Positions 54,298 through 64,000 of a DNA stretch of 64,000 nt are shown in pieces (the stretch's first letter is position 1; each line of letters starts with the position of its first letter). The notes beneath the pieces are model-generated. The model saw only the letters and a program-made list of their open reading frames with translations. It had not been told where the DNA came from and did no database searches. Origin of the DNA: Powellomyces hirtus (taxonomy: Eukaryota > Chytridiomycota > Chytridiomycetes > Spizellomycetales > Powellomycetaceae). Made by a program: the position numbers and the translations under genes. The stretch lies in assembly GCA_025526995.1 (NCBI GenBank), contig JAHLKG010000004.1, positions 1,649,958-1,713,957 of the forward strand, read 5' to 3'.

Positions 54298-56356
54298 ATG
54301 CCGGAAAAGACGCCAACTCCTAGATCGGACGAGGACCAACTCGCAACGCTTGGCTACAAACAGGAACTGGTCCGCAACATGTCACTCACATCGGTATACG
54401 GCGCCACACTCTCGATTGTCAGCATGCCGGCTGCGGCATACCCGCTAATTGCCTATGGACTTTTGAACGGAGGTGAGGTTTGGAAATTTTAAAAATATGC
54501 TTACACAGATGGAAGCGGAAGAAGGATCGGGATTGGCCTGGACTGAATCTCGCTTTATGTTTGTTTTAGGGCCGGCCGGAATCCTCATATCATGGCCCAT
54601 TGTTGGAATCCTTTCGATGTGCGTCGGTGCTTCAATGGCGGAAATCGTTAGCGCGTATCCGACGAGCGGCGGTCTTTACTACGTAACGTAAACATTTTCT
54701 CTTGTTCTTAAAGCGCGTCGCGCCTCCTAAAAACCCCCATCTCACACATTTCCCTTTGGCTAAAAATGCGCAGTGGGCTGCCCAGCTCGCCGGCTACCGT
54801 CTTGCCCCAGCCGTATCATACTTCACGGGCTATTTCAATCTATTGGGTCAGCTTGGGTTGACTGCCGGAGCATCCTTCGCATGCGCGCAGTTAATTGCAG
54901 CCATTCTTTACGTTGCCGATATCATCCCGTCCACCCTCACGACTTCCGATGTGCGATACAAAGTATTGGTGGTCGGTGTGAACACGTTGATTCTGCTCAT
55001 TTGCGGGTTGCTCAACGTCGTCGGATCGAAAATGCTGGGCAGAATCGGGAGTATCTCCAGCATTTTCAATGTGGGTGGATTGGCCGTGACCTTGGCCATG
55101 GTAGTGGCCATGAACCCAAATCGAACAAGTATCGGAACTTTATTCACTTTGTGGAATAATCAGTCGCTATTTCCAGACACATGTCAGTTAACGGCCTTGA
55201 TCCAGGCGTAGCATTCCCACAACGGCTAACCTTTTTTTGTGTAGATTGTGCTGTCGCGACAATCTTGCTCGGTTGCTTCACCTTTTCTGGCTACGACTCC
55301 GCTGCGCATCTTGCTGAAGAAACACACAACCCGTCCAAAATAGCACCTCTCGCTCTCCTCGGTACTCAATTGACAACATTCTTTTTGGGATGGTAATTTA
55401 CATGCGCACAGTACTTTCAAAAAAATATAAAGAAATGTCTTTGTAAAGACCAACTGATACATATCTATTTTTTTGATACGACAGGGCTACACTCATCGGC
55501 CTCATGACTGCGGTTCCCGCAAACATAGACGATATAAACGCCTTGGCCACCGCCCCGGTCTCCACATCGACCGTTGTAGACATATTCCTTATATCCACGG
55601 GAAAAAAATCAGTGGCAATCTTTCTGACCATATTGGCAGTCATCAGCGTCATCCTGTGCACCATCATGCTGGTGGCCACCATGTCTCGAATGATCTACGC
55701 ATTTTCGAGAGACCACGCCCTTCCGGGATCCGGCTACATCCATCATTTGGACCCGAAGACCAAGGTTCCCGTCCGCGCCATGTGGCTGACCATCATTGGA
55801 TGTATGGTGATCACTCTATCGGCATTGGGGACGTTGACTGCATTCACAGCCATTGCGTCCATTGGAACCGTTGGGCTTTATATCTCTTACGGTAAGTAAA
55901 AAACCGAACCCGTTGATTCGGGGAAGGAAGGTTGGCAGTCGAAGATTGAATTTTTCTTAACAGAACCATTCTTCGTCTTTACAATGTATGTCCATAGCCG
56001 TTCCAATATTCTTGAGAGTCGTACGGTCTTCTCATTTTCAACATGGTCCTTGGGACATGGGATCTTGGGGAACGTGGGTTGGTGTCGTCGCGATCCTGTG
56101 GATTCTCTCGGTATCCGTGATCCTCAACCTTCCCACGACAAATTTCATTGCTGTAAAAGGCGAGTTTGACGCAAATCTATTCAACTGGGCGCCAGTGATG
56201 GCAGGCACTGTTTTGGTGGGTGCTACTGCCTACTGGTTGCTCAGCGCAAGGAATTGGTTCAAAGGTCCCAAATTGGCGGGAATGTCGTCGCAAAAAGACG
56301 AGGACAATATTCACATTGTCAGCGTAACCTCAAATGAACCGAAACCCGAAGTGTAA
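54298..56356 (+). CDS. Amino-acid / choline-type permease (APC superfamily)
   Basis: Six exons: 54298-54472, 54570-54682, 54774-55182, 55245-55392, 55485-55891, 55998-56356; 536 residues; all phases agree. Proton-coupled importer of amino acids, GABA or choline in the plasma membrane, of the fungal ACT subgroup. The start matches the family (LATLGYKQELVRNMSLTSVY). Helix 1 begins GATLSIVSMPAAA, then GPAGILISWP and SYPTSGGLYY-like AYPTSGGLYY. FSGYDSAAHLAEETHNPSKI is the typical helix-6/7 signature, and RMIYAFSRDHALPGS follows. About twelve membrane helices can be counted. Small introns of 62-106 bp are typical of this genome. The substrate within the group cannot be told from sequence. Confidence 0.93.
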
Positions 56357-57090
56357 AGAGAGAAACACATAATTTACAGAATCCATGCTTATCGCAACAT
56401 TTCCCCCGGTCTTCCTATGTATCGGTTCCCGTCGGTGAGCTTGGCGATGCAAACTCATGATCATCATTTGTCCTTGTCTCTTTTTGCAATTTCTGCACAT
56501 GCTCCTTCCTACCGCAAACATTAAGCGCCATTTTTCTATGCCCACCCCGCTGCAACAACCCATTGACCGGCCCGCTGGATTCTCGCTCGACGAGTGGACA
56601 GAGTACATGAACCGCTTGCACAATCCAAAACTGAGTGCGGTCCGGGCGGATCTGCAGCGGTAACGCAAGCAATTCACTGTATATAATCAGTGCCGTTTGT
56701 GGTTAATGCTGAATTGCACTTCAATGACAGAAGTTAGCATTTACTGTTGGTGATTTGTAATCCACCGGCCGGCAGGGGCTTGAAACGCCATTAATCGCCT
56801 AAGCTGAATTTTTTTTGCATCAGTAAGCGTTCAGAATTCCATTGTCAGAAACGATATTCCATGGTAGATGTTTTTACATTCCAAAATGTCCAAAACATCG
56901 ACTTAATAAACTCACTGGTGCGTAACTAGTAACGCGTCGGCCTGCATCCTGTTCACCGGTTTGGGCAGAGAACGACGGGCTTCGGAACCGCTGAAAACGA
57001 CAATGGTTTAGCGTCATGTTTTAAGAAAAACACCCACCCGTACACCACACACCGCCCTTCGCACTTTCCAGTCGTCGGACACAATCCCCC
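56357..57090. other. Intergenic stretch with a possible tiny gene
   Basis: About 730 bp. A 41-residue plus-strand frame at 56538-56663 (MPTPLQQPIDRPAGFSLDEW, then TEYMNRLHNPKLS) looks codon-biased, but no family is known, so it is not listed as a gene. Confidence 0.35.
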
Positions 57091-58119
57091 ATGTCTGCGG
57101 CTCTCTGTTCATCACCCTCTCCGCTCATATGGACCCTTGTTCTGCCACGGGTCGACTGGTCCGCCGCAAAAGCCTTGTTTGTCCTGTCTAGAGACATAAG
57201 GAGCTTGTTCACGCCCCGTCAGATCCTCGCGACTCAGGTTAGGTATCTCACCCAAGAGCGTAAGTATATCGCGGACAATCGATACCGCTTATGGCGACCC
57301 AAACTACCCTGATGATCCGGAGGAAACGAAGGTTGTCCAGAAAGACTCGCTCGCTGTTGCCGTGAGCGCAGGTCGCCTTGATGCCGTCAAGATGATTGCT
57401 AGACTCGCCAAATGAGGGGACACCATGGACTGGGAGAGCAGCTGTCCAACCTCCGCCTGTTTGAAGGCTCCAGCCCTCACTGGGGTTCCGATCACGCGGT
57501 TCCTGCTCGAAAGCGGGTTCGCTACCGACGGCGACCTTGCCCTCGCTTTGGAGAGAGGTGCGGACGCTGGACAGTTGGAGTACTTTGAAGTGCTTTTATC
57601 TCACTCCACGCGTTCGGACGCCGTCTACTCCCTATTGTACCGATCTGCGAACTACGGCGAAGGCAAGATCCTCAACCTTCTCTTGGAAGCCGGCGTCGAC
57701 GCCAACCATAACGACGGCGAAGCTTACAGGGCTGCCGTTGAGCGAGGGTTTGAAGATTTGTATCAAATGCCTGTTGCGTCACGGAGCCAATCCCAACGCT
57801 CAGAACGGCGCCGCCTTGTTTTGCAGTCTGCACGACGGCAACATCTCGCTCAGCCGTCTTTTGAAACTTAGCGTTCGACCGACCATGGATGCCGTCCAGG
57901 CGGCCTGCAAAGCTAACAGAATTGCCGACGCGAAGCTTCTTTTGGACCGAATGGTGGATTCAGATTTGAATGCTGCTCTGATCGCGATGCTGTGGGCCAA
58001 AAGTGTTGATGTCGTCACCTCCCTGATTGCGCGCGGCGCTGACGTCCTTCACAATGACAGTGAAGCACCCCCCATTTTAGGGTTAGGGTTAGGGTTTCAG
58101 GTGCTTATTATTGGGGGTT
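57091..58119 (+). pseudogene. Ankyrin-repeat protein, interrupted
   Basis: Pieces of one ankyrin-repeat protein in order, in several frames. The first exon-like part (57091 on, MSAALCSSPSPLIWTLVLPR) is followed near 57300-57415 by KDSLAVAVSAGRLDAVKMIA and a TGA. Then 57425-57760 reads GVPITRFLLESGF, KILNLLLEAGVDANHNDGEA and YRAAVERGFEDL. The frame shifts near 57760, and the rest reads KCLLRHGANPNAQNGAA, VQAACKANRIADAKLLLD and SLIARGADVLHNDSEAP. Coding homology stops exactly at an interstitial telomeric repeat (58076). Ankyrin repeats bind other proteins; the partner is unknown. One stop and at least one shift argue for a pseudogene. Confidence 0.7.
58076..58097 (+). repeat. Interstitial telomeric repeat
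   Basis: About three and a half TTAGGG units (TTTAGGGTTAGGGTTAGGGT) where the ankyrin homology ends. Confidence 0.9.
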
Positions 58120-58478
58120 AGCCATCTCTCTCCTCTCAGATCTTGACTTGTCTAACCATACCATACAGAATCGCAGCGAATGACCTCTGCCGGAAGGCGT
58201 ATGTAGATGCCATTGCCCCAGGTGCAGTGTTGGATGGAACTTGTAAAGCCTTCGTTGTCATCCGCGCTGCGTTGGTTAGGCCAAGCTTTTTCTGCAATGT
58301 TTATCAATAATTGTGGTGTGGCATTAGCCAGAAGCCACTGCTCCAATAGCCTTCTCCCGCTTTCCTGACTCCTCCTTCCTGATGGTGGCGATGATGGGAT
58401 GGGCTGGGCTGCGTGTGTGTGGGAGTAACGTGCTTTTGGTGGACATGCTTCTGCTAGCAGCCCTTTTTCTTTGTTCCC
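58120..58478. other. Gene-less stretch after the telomeric repeat
   Basis: About 360 bp. A 64-residue minus-strand frame (58152-58346) is open but unrecognised. Confidence 0.35.
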
Positions 58479-58918
58479 ATGGCTCAGGTAGAGTACGAGT
58501 TGGACGGTGCTCTAAAATTTCTAATCATCTAACCAACTCGTTACAGGAACCAAAGGCGAAGGAAGATAGCAGCACACTTGCTGCAGGGAAGGCACCGAAA
58601 CGCAAGAAAAATTCAAAGAGGAAACAGAAGTAGAAGAAGCAGGAAGAACATGAAGGCGACGACATTGAGCTCATCGTCGCAGAGTTCAAAAGCCTAGACT
58701 TGGGCAGAAAGCAAGCTCGACGTGCCTTGGTGAAAGAGATAGAAGCTGCTCAATCCTTCCCACGCTTGGATGGTGTCTTCAACCTATTTGTAACTGGCGT
58801 CTTGGCTGTCAACAAGGTTGTAGTCGATCCGGCTATTCTCAACCACGTGTACGATGGGAATCTCCTTAACTACCTGTTGCTCGAAGGCAGTTTTGTCGCT
58901 ATCTTATTTAGACCATAA
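58479..58918 (+). pseudogene. Unrecognised gene with internal stop, truncated by a duplication
   Basis: Two exons: 58479-58487 (MAQ) and 58547-58918; the intron has a CTAAC branch site and a TTACAG acceptor. The protein starts with a Lys-rich region (GKAPKRKKNSKRKQK), interrupted by TAG at 58631-58633. It continues DDIELIVAEFKSLDLGRKQA, RALVKEIEAAQSFPRLDGVF and LAVNKVVVDPAILNHVYDGN. The last eleven residues come from the 135-bp duplicated segment starting at 58886, so the original C-terminus is probably lost. Family unknown; it could be a nuclear protein because of the basic stretch. Confidence 0.5.
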
Positions 58919-59020
58919 GACAACTGCACTAATGCGCCCTCAACAGCATGATCGCTCTGTAAACGAAATAAAGTCAGCACAAACTTGAATTCAAGAGACT
59001 ATGCTGTCCGGAATACGAAC
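58886..59020. repeat. 135-bp segmental duplication, copy 1
   Basis: Nearly identical to 61892-62026 (one difference noticed: CACAAAC versus CACGAAC), same orientation, 3.0 kb apart. The other copy lies in the nuclease-like gene and includes its intron-1 acceptor. Confidence 0.92.
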
Positions 59021-59333
59021 CTTGCCCTCTCCTTCACGGCTTCCAGACTGTAGGCGCTAAAGATGACAGACGGCCATTGCGAATTGAAGCATAGTCGTCG
59101 ATCCGAGAAGCTCCTTGTGCAATGTTTTGCAAAGATAAGATTGGTAAGATATAAAAGCCACACGAAGCATGCTGTCCAAAAAAGAAACGAACCTTTTTAA
59201 GCTGCCAGCACTTGGCCCCGCCGGAACACTACACAAAAGAGGATATAGGGATGTTAGTACAGGCGTTATCGAAAGGTTGATGCAATGTATTGCAAGCTTG
59301 CAGTTGCGCTGAGCCCAAAGGGACATGCAAAGG

Positions 59334-59724
59334 ACGGATACGAACACAGTTCGCTCCGTCTGGACAAGTACAGCTCAGCTACAAGGTGTCTTGCCAGGAG
59401 AGACCGGCTTCCGACCAGAGTCGCGAAGGGGCCTCCCCTCCCTGCGGCTCGTTCCTCCCGAGCGGTCTGAAGACGAACGGATACGAACACAGTTCGCTCC
59501 GTCTGGACAAGTACAGCTCAGCTACAAGGTGTCCTGCCAGGACAGACCGGCTTCCGACCAGAGTCGCGAAGGGGCCTCCCCTCCCTGCGGCTCGTTCCTC
59601 CCGAGCGGTCTGAAGACGAACGGATACGAACACAGTTCGCTCCGTCTGGACAAGTACAGCTCAGCTACAAGGTGTCCTGCCAGGACAGACCGGCTTCCGA
59701 CCAGAGTCGCGAAGGGGCCTCCCC
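59334..59724. repeat. 143-bp tandem repeat, 2.7 copies
   Basis: Copies at 59334-59476, 59477-59619 and 59620-59724, the last partial. Each contains ACGGATACGAACACAGTTCG, GGACAAGTACAGCTCAGCTA and TCCCGAGCGGTCTGAAGACG. Copies 2 and 3 are almost identical; copy 1 differs at a few bases. The period is not a multiple of three. Confidence 0.92.
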
Positions 59725-60561
59725 CCGCTAGTATCCTAGCGGCATCACTCGACTCGGGCAAACACTGTGAACACGTCTTGAACTTACCGCCTGCATCTTG
59801 GAGATTGGAGATGACGTCCATCTGTCCGGAACACTCAATGACCATCTGCTTCGTGTGCCCGCGATGCGTGGTTGAAAGCGAGAGAAGAGCGGATGGGAGA
59901 AAGGAGAGAGTGATTCTATAGATGGATGGATGGATGGATGACGGTGACGATGAGAACCGAGCGAGGGAAGAGACAAGAGGAGAAGGACGCGCGTCTAAGA
60001 TAACGAGGTTCCAGCGGAGCTTACATCAGCCACCTCAGAGCCACGGGACTGTCTACGTCTCGACGCTACTTGCTGCCGTGTCCATCCGTTCATCCATGCA
60101 TGCATCCATCCACCCATCACTTCTAATCCCTCTGAGTAGATCAGTTGTAGAAGTTCAAACGCTTGTTTGCGTGTCTGCGAAGTTCGGATACCCTTTGCAC
60201 TTGTGCTCGGTAACCCACCAATTTCTTTTAGGCATGTCCGGGCAAGCAAAAAAAGTGGTTGCTGCACTCCATACTTCAAGTTTTCAGTAAAGAGACTCGA
60301 CAGCACTTATTCAACATTCAGTGCCATGTGCAGGCGTGCAAGCAGTAAAACGCGTGGGAATTGATCAGAGCCACCTGGCCCGGAACTGCCGGGCCCCGAG
60401 GCCCCGAACCGGGCCAGCTATTACGGACTGGTACGGATGATGATATCATCAACCGCGGGTTGCAATACATTCAAGAGCATCAACGCTCACATGGTGCCAA
60501 TAGTTTAGGGAGGCCAATCATTTTATATTAGAACACACGAAACCTCGCCACTCCAGTTGCA
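59725..60561. other. Gene-less stretch with simple repeats and a GC-rich hairpin
   Basis: About 840 bp. It has a GGAT microsatellite (59920-59940) and an inverted CATC-rich partner near 60092-60115. A GC-rich inverted repeat, CTGGCCCGG (60375-60383) with CCGGGCCAG (60409-60417), encloses further GGCCCC-rich sequence. No gene seen. Confidence 0.55.
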
Positions 60562-62317
60562 TCAGGCTACGGGGCGTTTTCTCCTCTGCGGCGTGTCGAA
60601 CGTATTGAGAAGGGGGGGATGATGGTTTTGAGCTGCTCCTTCAAAACGAGCATCGTCAATCTGAACCATAGTTTCCTTCATCATCGTCCCCCAAATCAAA
60701 ACGACACGACAAGTGTCCAGTAGGCGGCGAAAGTTATCGAGCGTTGTGGGCAACCACTTCTTGCAGATGTTGCCGATGAGCACAACACCGCTTGGCAATT
60801 TGACCGCGCAACGCAAAGTCCACTCTCCACCGAGACTAACCACCGTCCAAACCGGAACAACAACGCCCACGTCCCTCTGAATGTGATCTATGCAGTCCTT
60901 TGCCCCCTTCGTGGACTTCAGTTTCGCATGTTCGGCTTCCTGGCGATCATCCGCCCAGGAACCCTTCTTTGCCTCCATCCAAACGATGACATCCCCCTCC
61001 CCTGTCTGCCAAATCCCGTCGGCCTTACGGCCACGCATGTTCTTGACATCTGAGCTGGCGTTTCTGATCTTCCGCGCTTTAGAGGCCTGAACTGTTTCTT
61101 CCGGTGGGCTAACGTCCAGGCCACGCGGCGCCAAGGGTTTGAAAATGCCATCGAAAAGACGCATAAAATGAGCCTCCCTTTCATTGCGAGCTGGCCCGGG
61201 GCCACGCGCGCAATTATTCAAACTACATGAAAGAAAGCGCTTTAAGACGGTGCTATATGATTGACGTGGGAATGGCACTTACAATTGCGAAATAACTTGA
61301 GCGAGGTTTCCATACGTATCTCCGAAGATTCCCTCCTCATCCTGGTGGGACAAGAGGTGCTCGAACATGGCACGACGCAATTTTTCTGCCGTCTGTCTGC
61401 CGTTCATGTTCTTGAACTCCTTCTCTAAGTAATCACAAAGAGAAGAACATTGTAACAACTCAGAGTCAGTAGAGGTCCAGTCAAAGTTATCCGACTGATA
61501 CTTAGCCGAGTTGCACAATGCCTCCCACTTATTCTTGAGGTGAGTGGCATCCTCGAGAGGGAGAAGGGATCCTAAGGAGTCATCATTGAGGTCAATGATG
61601 AAAGAATGTACGGGAGCCTCGGGCTCCATCCCAACAGCAGCTTTCACTATCACATCTTCCAACAGTTGGCCAGAAGGAAGGAAAGTAAGCTGTTCGTCGC
61701 TTATTTTTTTCCTTTGTTCGGACCAAAAGCTTTCAACCTCATCGGGCTCGTGGTCGGACCCCGCGCCCTCGGTCTCGTGGTCGGACCCCGCGCCCTCGGT
61801 CTCGGACTCTGCTGATGGACGATGGATAGTGTGATGCCGCCTTTTCGATGGAGTCCTTGGAGGTGATCCCGCTGGTCTTTTTTGTGGCGCTGGCAGTTTT
61901 GTCGCTATCTTATTTAGACCATAAGACAACTGCACTAATGCGCCCTCAACAGCATGATCGCTCTGTAAACGAAATAAAGTCAGCACGAACTTGAATTCAA
62001 GAGACTATGCTGTCCGGAATACGAACGTTGGCTATCTTTGTCTTCTCGTCCTCAAACGACCTTTTCCTCTATAAAGCAAACAATTAAGGTTCCTCTCGAG
62101 AACAGGGATGAACACCATCTAAATACCGTACCGTTTTCGCCAGTCTCGCCTGCTTCAGAAGCCGCTCAGTTTTCACGTCCCAGGGATACGCTTGGGCCTC
62201 AGCTGTCCAGTGAGCAATGACAGCGTCGCAGTGATCAACATACTCATGCCAAGTCGCATCGGGGTGGTCCATGAGAAACTGGGCGGGTTTCTGAAGCGTG
62301 GGGATGGTGTGTGCCAT
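60562..62317 (-). CDS. Protein with PD-(D/E)XK nuclease-like C-terminal domain
   Basis: Three exons: 62317-62132, 62004-61283, 61222-60562; phases agree (GTACGG...CATAG and GTAAGT...ATGTAG); 522 residues. The N-terminal exon begins MAHTIPTLQKPAQFLMDHPD. The middle part is charged and carries a short in-frame repeat ETEGAGSDH (two copies) before an acidic region. The C-terminal exon contains GRKADGIW, then VIVWMEAKKGSW: an Asp followed by Glu-x-Lys on a beta strand, as in restriction-endonuclease-like folds. Such domains occur in chytrid and oomycete Crinkler-type proteins, but the typical N-terminal Crinkler signature is not seen, so that relation is only a suggestion. Nuclease activity is not proven. 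Confidence 0.6.
61892..62026. repeat. 135-bp segmental duplication, copy 2
   Basis: Spans the first 113 bases of exon 2 and the last 22 bases of intron 1 of the nuclease-like gene. It is probably the source copy, because it is part of an intact gene. Confidence 0.92.
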
Positions 62318-62557
62318 GGTCTGTGCGTGAGAATCTTTTTACGTGTGAAAGATGGGTGCTCGCGCCGGGCTTGGCCCCCTTCTATATGCAGACGCTTTCG
62401 GACATTCGGACTGATTCGGACTTCTCGGACTAATAGACTTGTGGCTCAGTCACGGAATGCGATTACGCAACTCGTCCCGTCCGTCACGTCCCAAAATACG
62501 CTGTTTTCGCTGTTTGCGTTCCGTCGCTCTTCCCAACATACACACACAAGTAGAATA
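62318..62557. promoter_or_regulatory. Divergent promoter region
   Basis: 240 bp between the start codons of two divergent genes. It includes short repeats of CTGATTCGGACTTCTCGGAC-like sequence near 62400-62430. No binding site can be named. Confidence 0.45.
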
Positions 62558-64000
62558 ATGTTTCGAAACAACGAGGCTTCCAACGTGGTGGTCTCCACTT
62601 CGACACACAGCTTTATGGCGGACAAGGTGAATGATGAGTGTTTGCCTCCCGAAGTCGAGTTGGGAAACGTACGTAGGTCTTTCTAGTGTCAAATTCCTTT
62701 CTGTTCCACGAATTGATGACAAGTTTATTTTGGGGAAAGGTCGAGTACAAGCTTCAGCTCATAAACCCACCCGCGGAACGTCTGGAGCACCTCATTACAC
62801 AACTCAAATGGCGGTAAGCGATAATTGCGCGACTGCACACAGTTGCCAACGACTGACCCTCCATACTCTCCCCTTTCCCTTTCTACATTTCATATGACAG
62901 GCTCGCAGAAGGCTACGGCGAGGCAGTGTACGAGATTGGCGTTTCGGATAAGGGCACACTCGTTGGGCTCACGCAGTCCGACCTCGACGCGTCCGTGAAC
63001 ACCCTCAAGCGCATGGGGGAGGCTCTTCGTGCTGATGTTTCCATTATTCGCGAGCGCGTCGTCACCTTTGAGGACGAAAAGCCGTTGAGGAAGGTCGCGG
63101 AGGTTTTGTTGAGAAAGTGTTTAACCGATGATCAACACTTTTTGGAGGTTCGAGTGGCCATTGTCGGTGGTGCTGATGCCGGAAGTGAGTAGTTGACTTG
63201 TTTGGCGTAGTGTTGTATCTGGCAAAGCTCCATTCTTACGTGTATCCTGTTATTACTGTACAGAATCAACCCTTTTGGGTGTTTTGACACACGGCGAAAC
63301 CGACAATGGTCGTGGCAAGGCACGCCTGAACCTTCTCCGACATCGTCACGAAATCGAATCCGGCCGAACCTCCTCCATCTCTCACCAAATCATCGGGTTC
63401 GACCCATATGGCATCCTCATCAACTACGCTTCCGCCAACGTCCAGACCTGGGCTCAAATCTGCGAAAGAGCCAGCAAGATCATCACGTTCCTCGACATGT
63501 GCGGTCATCCAAAGTATCAAAACACGACTCTGTCGGGTCTCACCGGCCATGCCCCAGATCATGCCTGCGATCATTGGAGCAAACACGGCGGGTGTACCCG
63601 AAGTGTCGCGTGAACATCTCGGTATCGCCGTTGTTCTCAACGTACCCGTGTTCATTGTTATTACGAAAATCGATATCGCCACCCCGGCGCAACTAACGCG
63701 CACCGTCGGCGCTCTGCTCGCGTTGCTCAAGAGTCCCGGCATACGACGCGTCCCGCTCGTCATTCAGAACGCTGACGACGTGGTGGTCTTTGCGTCCACG
63801 TTTGTTGACTCCCGCGTTATTCCCATCTTCCTTACTTCAAGCGTGACGGGCGAAAACCTCCCCCTGCTCACTCAGTTCCTCAACGTCCTCCCCAAACCCG
63901 TCGCAACCAACCTCGACAGCCTCGTCGAGTCACCAGTTGAATACCAGATTGGAGAAATTTACGCGGTCCCTGGTGTCGGATGCGTCGTTGGCGGTAAACT
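62558..64000 (+). CDS. GTPBP1/GTPBP2-like translational GTPase (3' end outside window, one frameshift)
   Basis: Exons 62558-62668, 62740-62813, 62901-63184 and 63264 onward. EF-Tu-like GTPase of the GTPBP1/2 family, linked in animals to ribosome rescue and mRNA surveillance. The N-terminal region fits the family (NPPAERLEHLITQLKWRLAE, then GEAVYEIGV). P-loop GGADAGKSTLLGVLTHGETD spans intron 3; then RHRHEIESGRTSSIS, DMCGHPKYQNTT (G3) and TKIDIATP (G4). Near 63563-63570 the frame moves by one base between GHAPDHAC and IIGANTAG. The reading then stays open to the window edge with strong family similarity (REHLGIAVVLNVPVFIVITK). Either a sequencing or assembly error or a young mutation explains it. 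Confidence 0.87.

Noticed and set aside
62084..62131. Alternative reading of the nuclease-like gene in which exon 1 continues to a stop at 62084
   Set aside because: A GTACGG donor at 62131 and a CATAG acceptor before 62004 join in phase and link to a long open frame, which explains the locus better.
1..64000. tRNA, rRNA or CRISPR loci
   Set aside because: No cloverleaf with a T-arm consensus, no rRNA signature and no regular spacer array was found by reading. Short tandem repeats here lack unique spacers. A covariance-model scan was not possible.

Overview
The window looks like nuclear DNA of an early-diverging, chytrid-like fungus. Genes carry short GT-AG introns with TACTAAC/CTAAC-type branch sites. 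A TTAGGG-type telomeric repeat is present, and the gene set is fungal: fungal-type assimilatory nitrite reductase modules, an ENA-type cation ATPase, an APC amino-acid permease, a DUF1348 protein, and a remnant of an animal-like type IIC ATPase (a class kept in basal fungi). The placement is inferred from gene content only; no rRNA or tRNA gene was found.

Layout. 1-13.6 kb is ordinary gene space: the 3' part of a fused nitrate/nitrite reductase, an MFS transporter, a small DUF1348 protein and a multi-pass membrane protein. 14-35 kb is a retroelement and transposon cluster: a Ty3/gypsy remnant, a MITE-like inverted repeat, a Ty1/copia element (16346-21673, 5-bp target duplication AACAA), a Ty3/gypsy element (23025-30985, target duplication AGGAG) and an apparently intact PIF/Harbinger transposon (31159-34729, target duplication TGA). 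35-47 kb has a membrane protein, a long degraded stretch with repeats, two pseudogenes, a small secreted peptide and an enoyl-reductase-type oxidoreductase. 47-57 kb has the ENA-type ATPase, an unrecognised four-exon gene and the amino-acid permease. 57-62 kb is repeat-rich and rearranged: an ankyrin pseudogene ending at an interstitial telomeric repeat, a 143-bp tandem repeat, a 135-bp duplication and a gene with a PD-(D/E)XK nuclease-like domain. The window ends inside a GTPBP1-like translational GTPase.

Most notable points. (1) One gene joins the molybdenum and cytochrome b5 modules of nitrate reductase to a whole NAD(P)H nitrite reductase with a C-terminal Rieske domain, and lacks the usual FAD/NADH module of nitrate reductase. 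(2) Both LTR retrotransposons, although from different superfamilies, carry between pol and the 3' LTR an intron-containing antisense gene for a protein with two RING-like zinc modules. (3) The Ty1/copia element has a chromodomain between integrase and reverse transcriptase, a domain normally found in Ty3/gypsy chromoviruses. (4) The Harbinger element carries a third, spliced small gene besides the transposase and Myb-like genes, and it interrupts an older reading frame.

Exon boundaries were inferred by eye from splice signals and reading phase; no transcript evidence was available.
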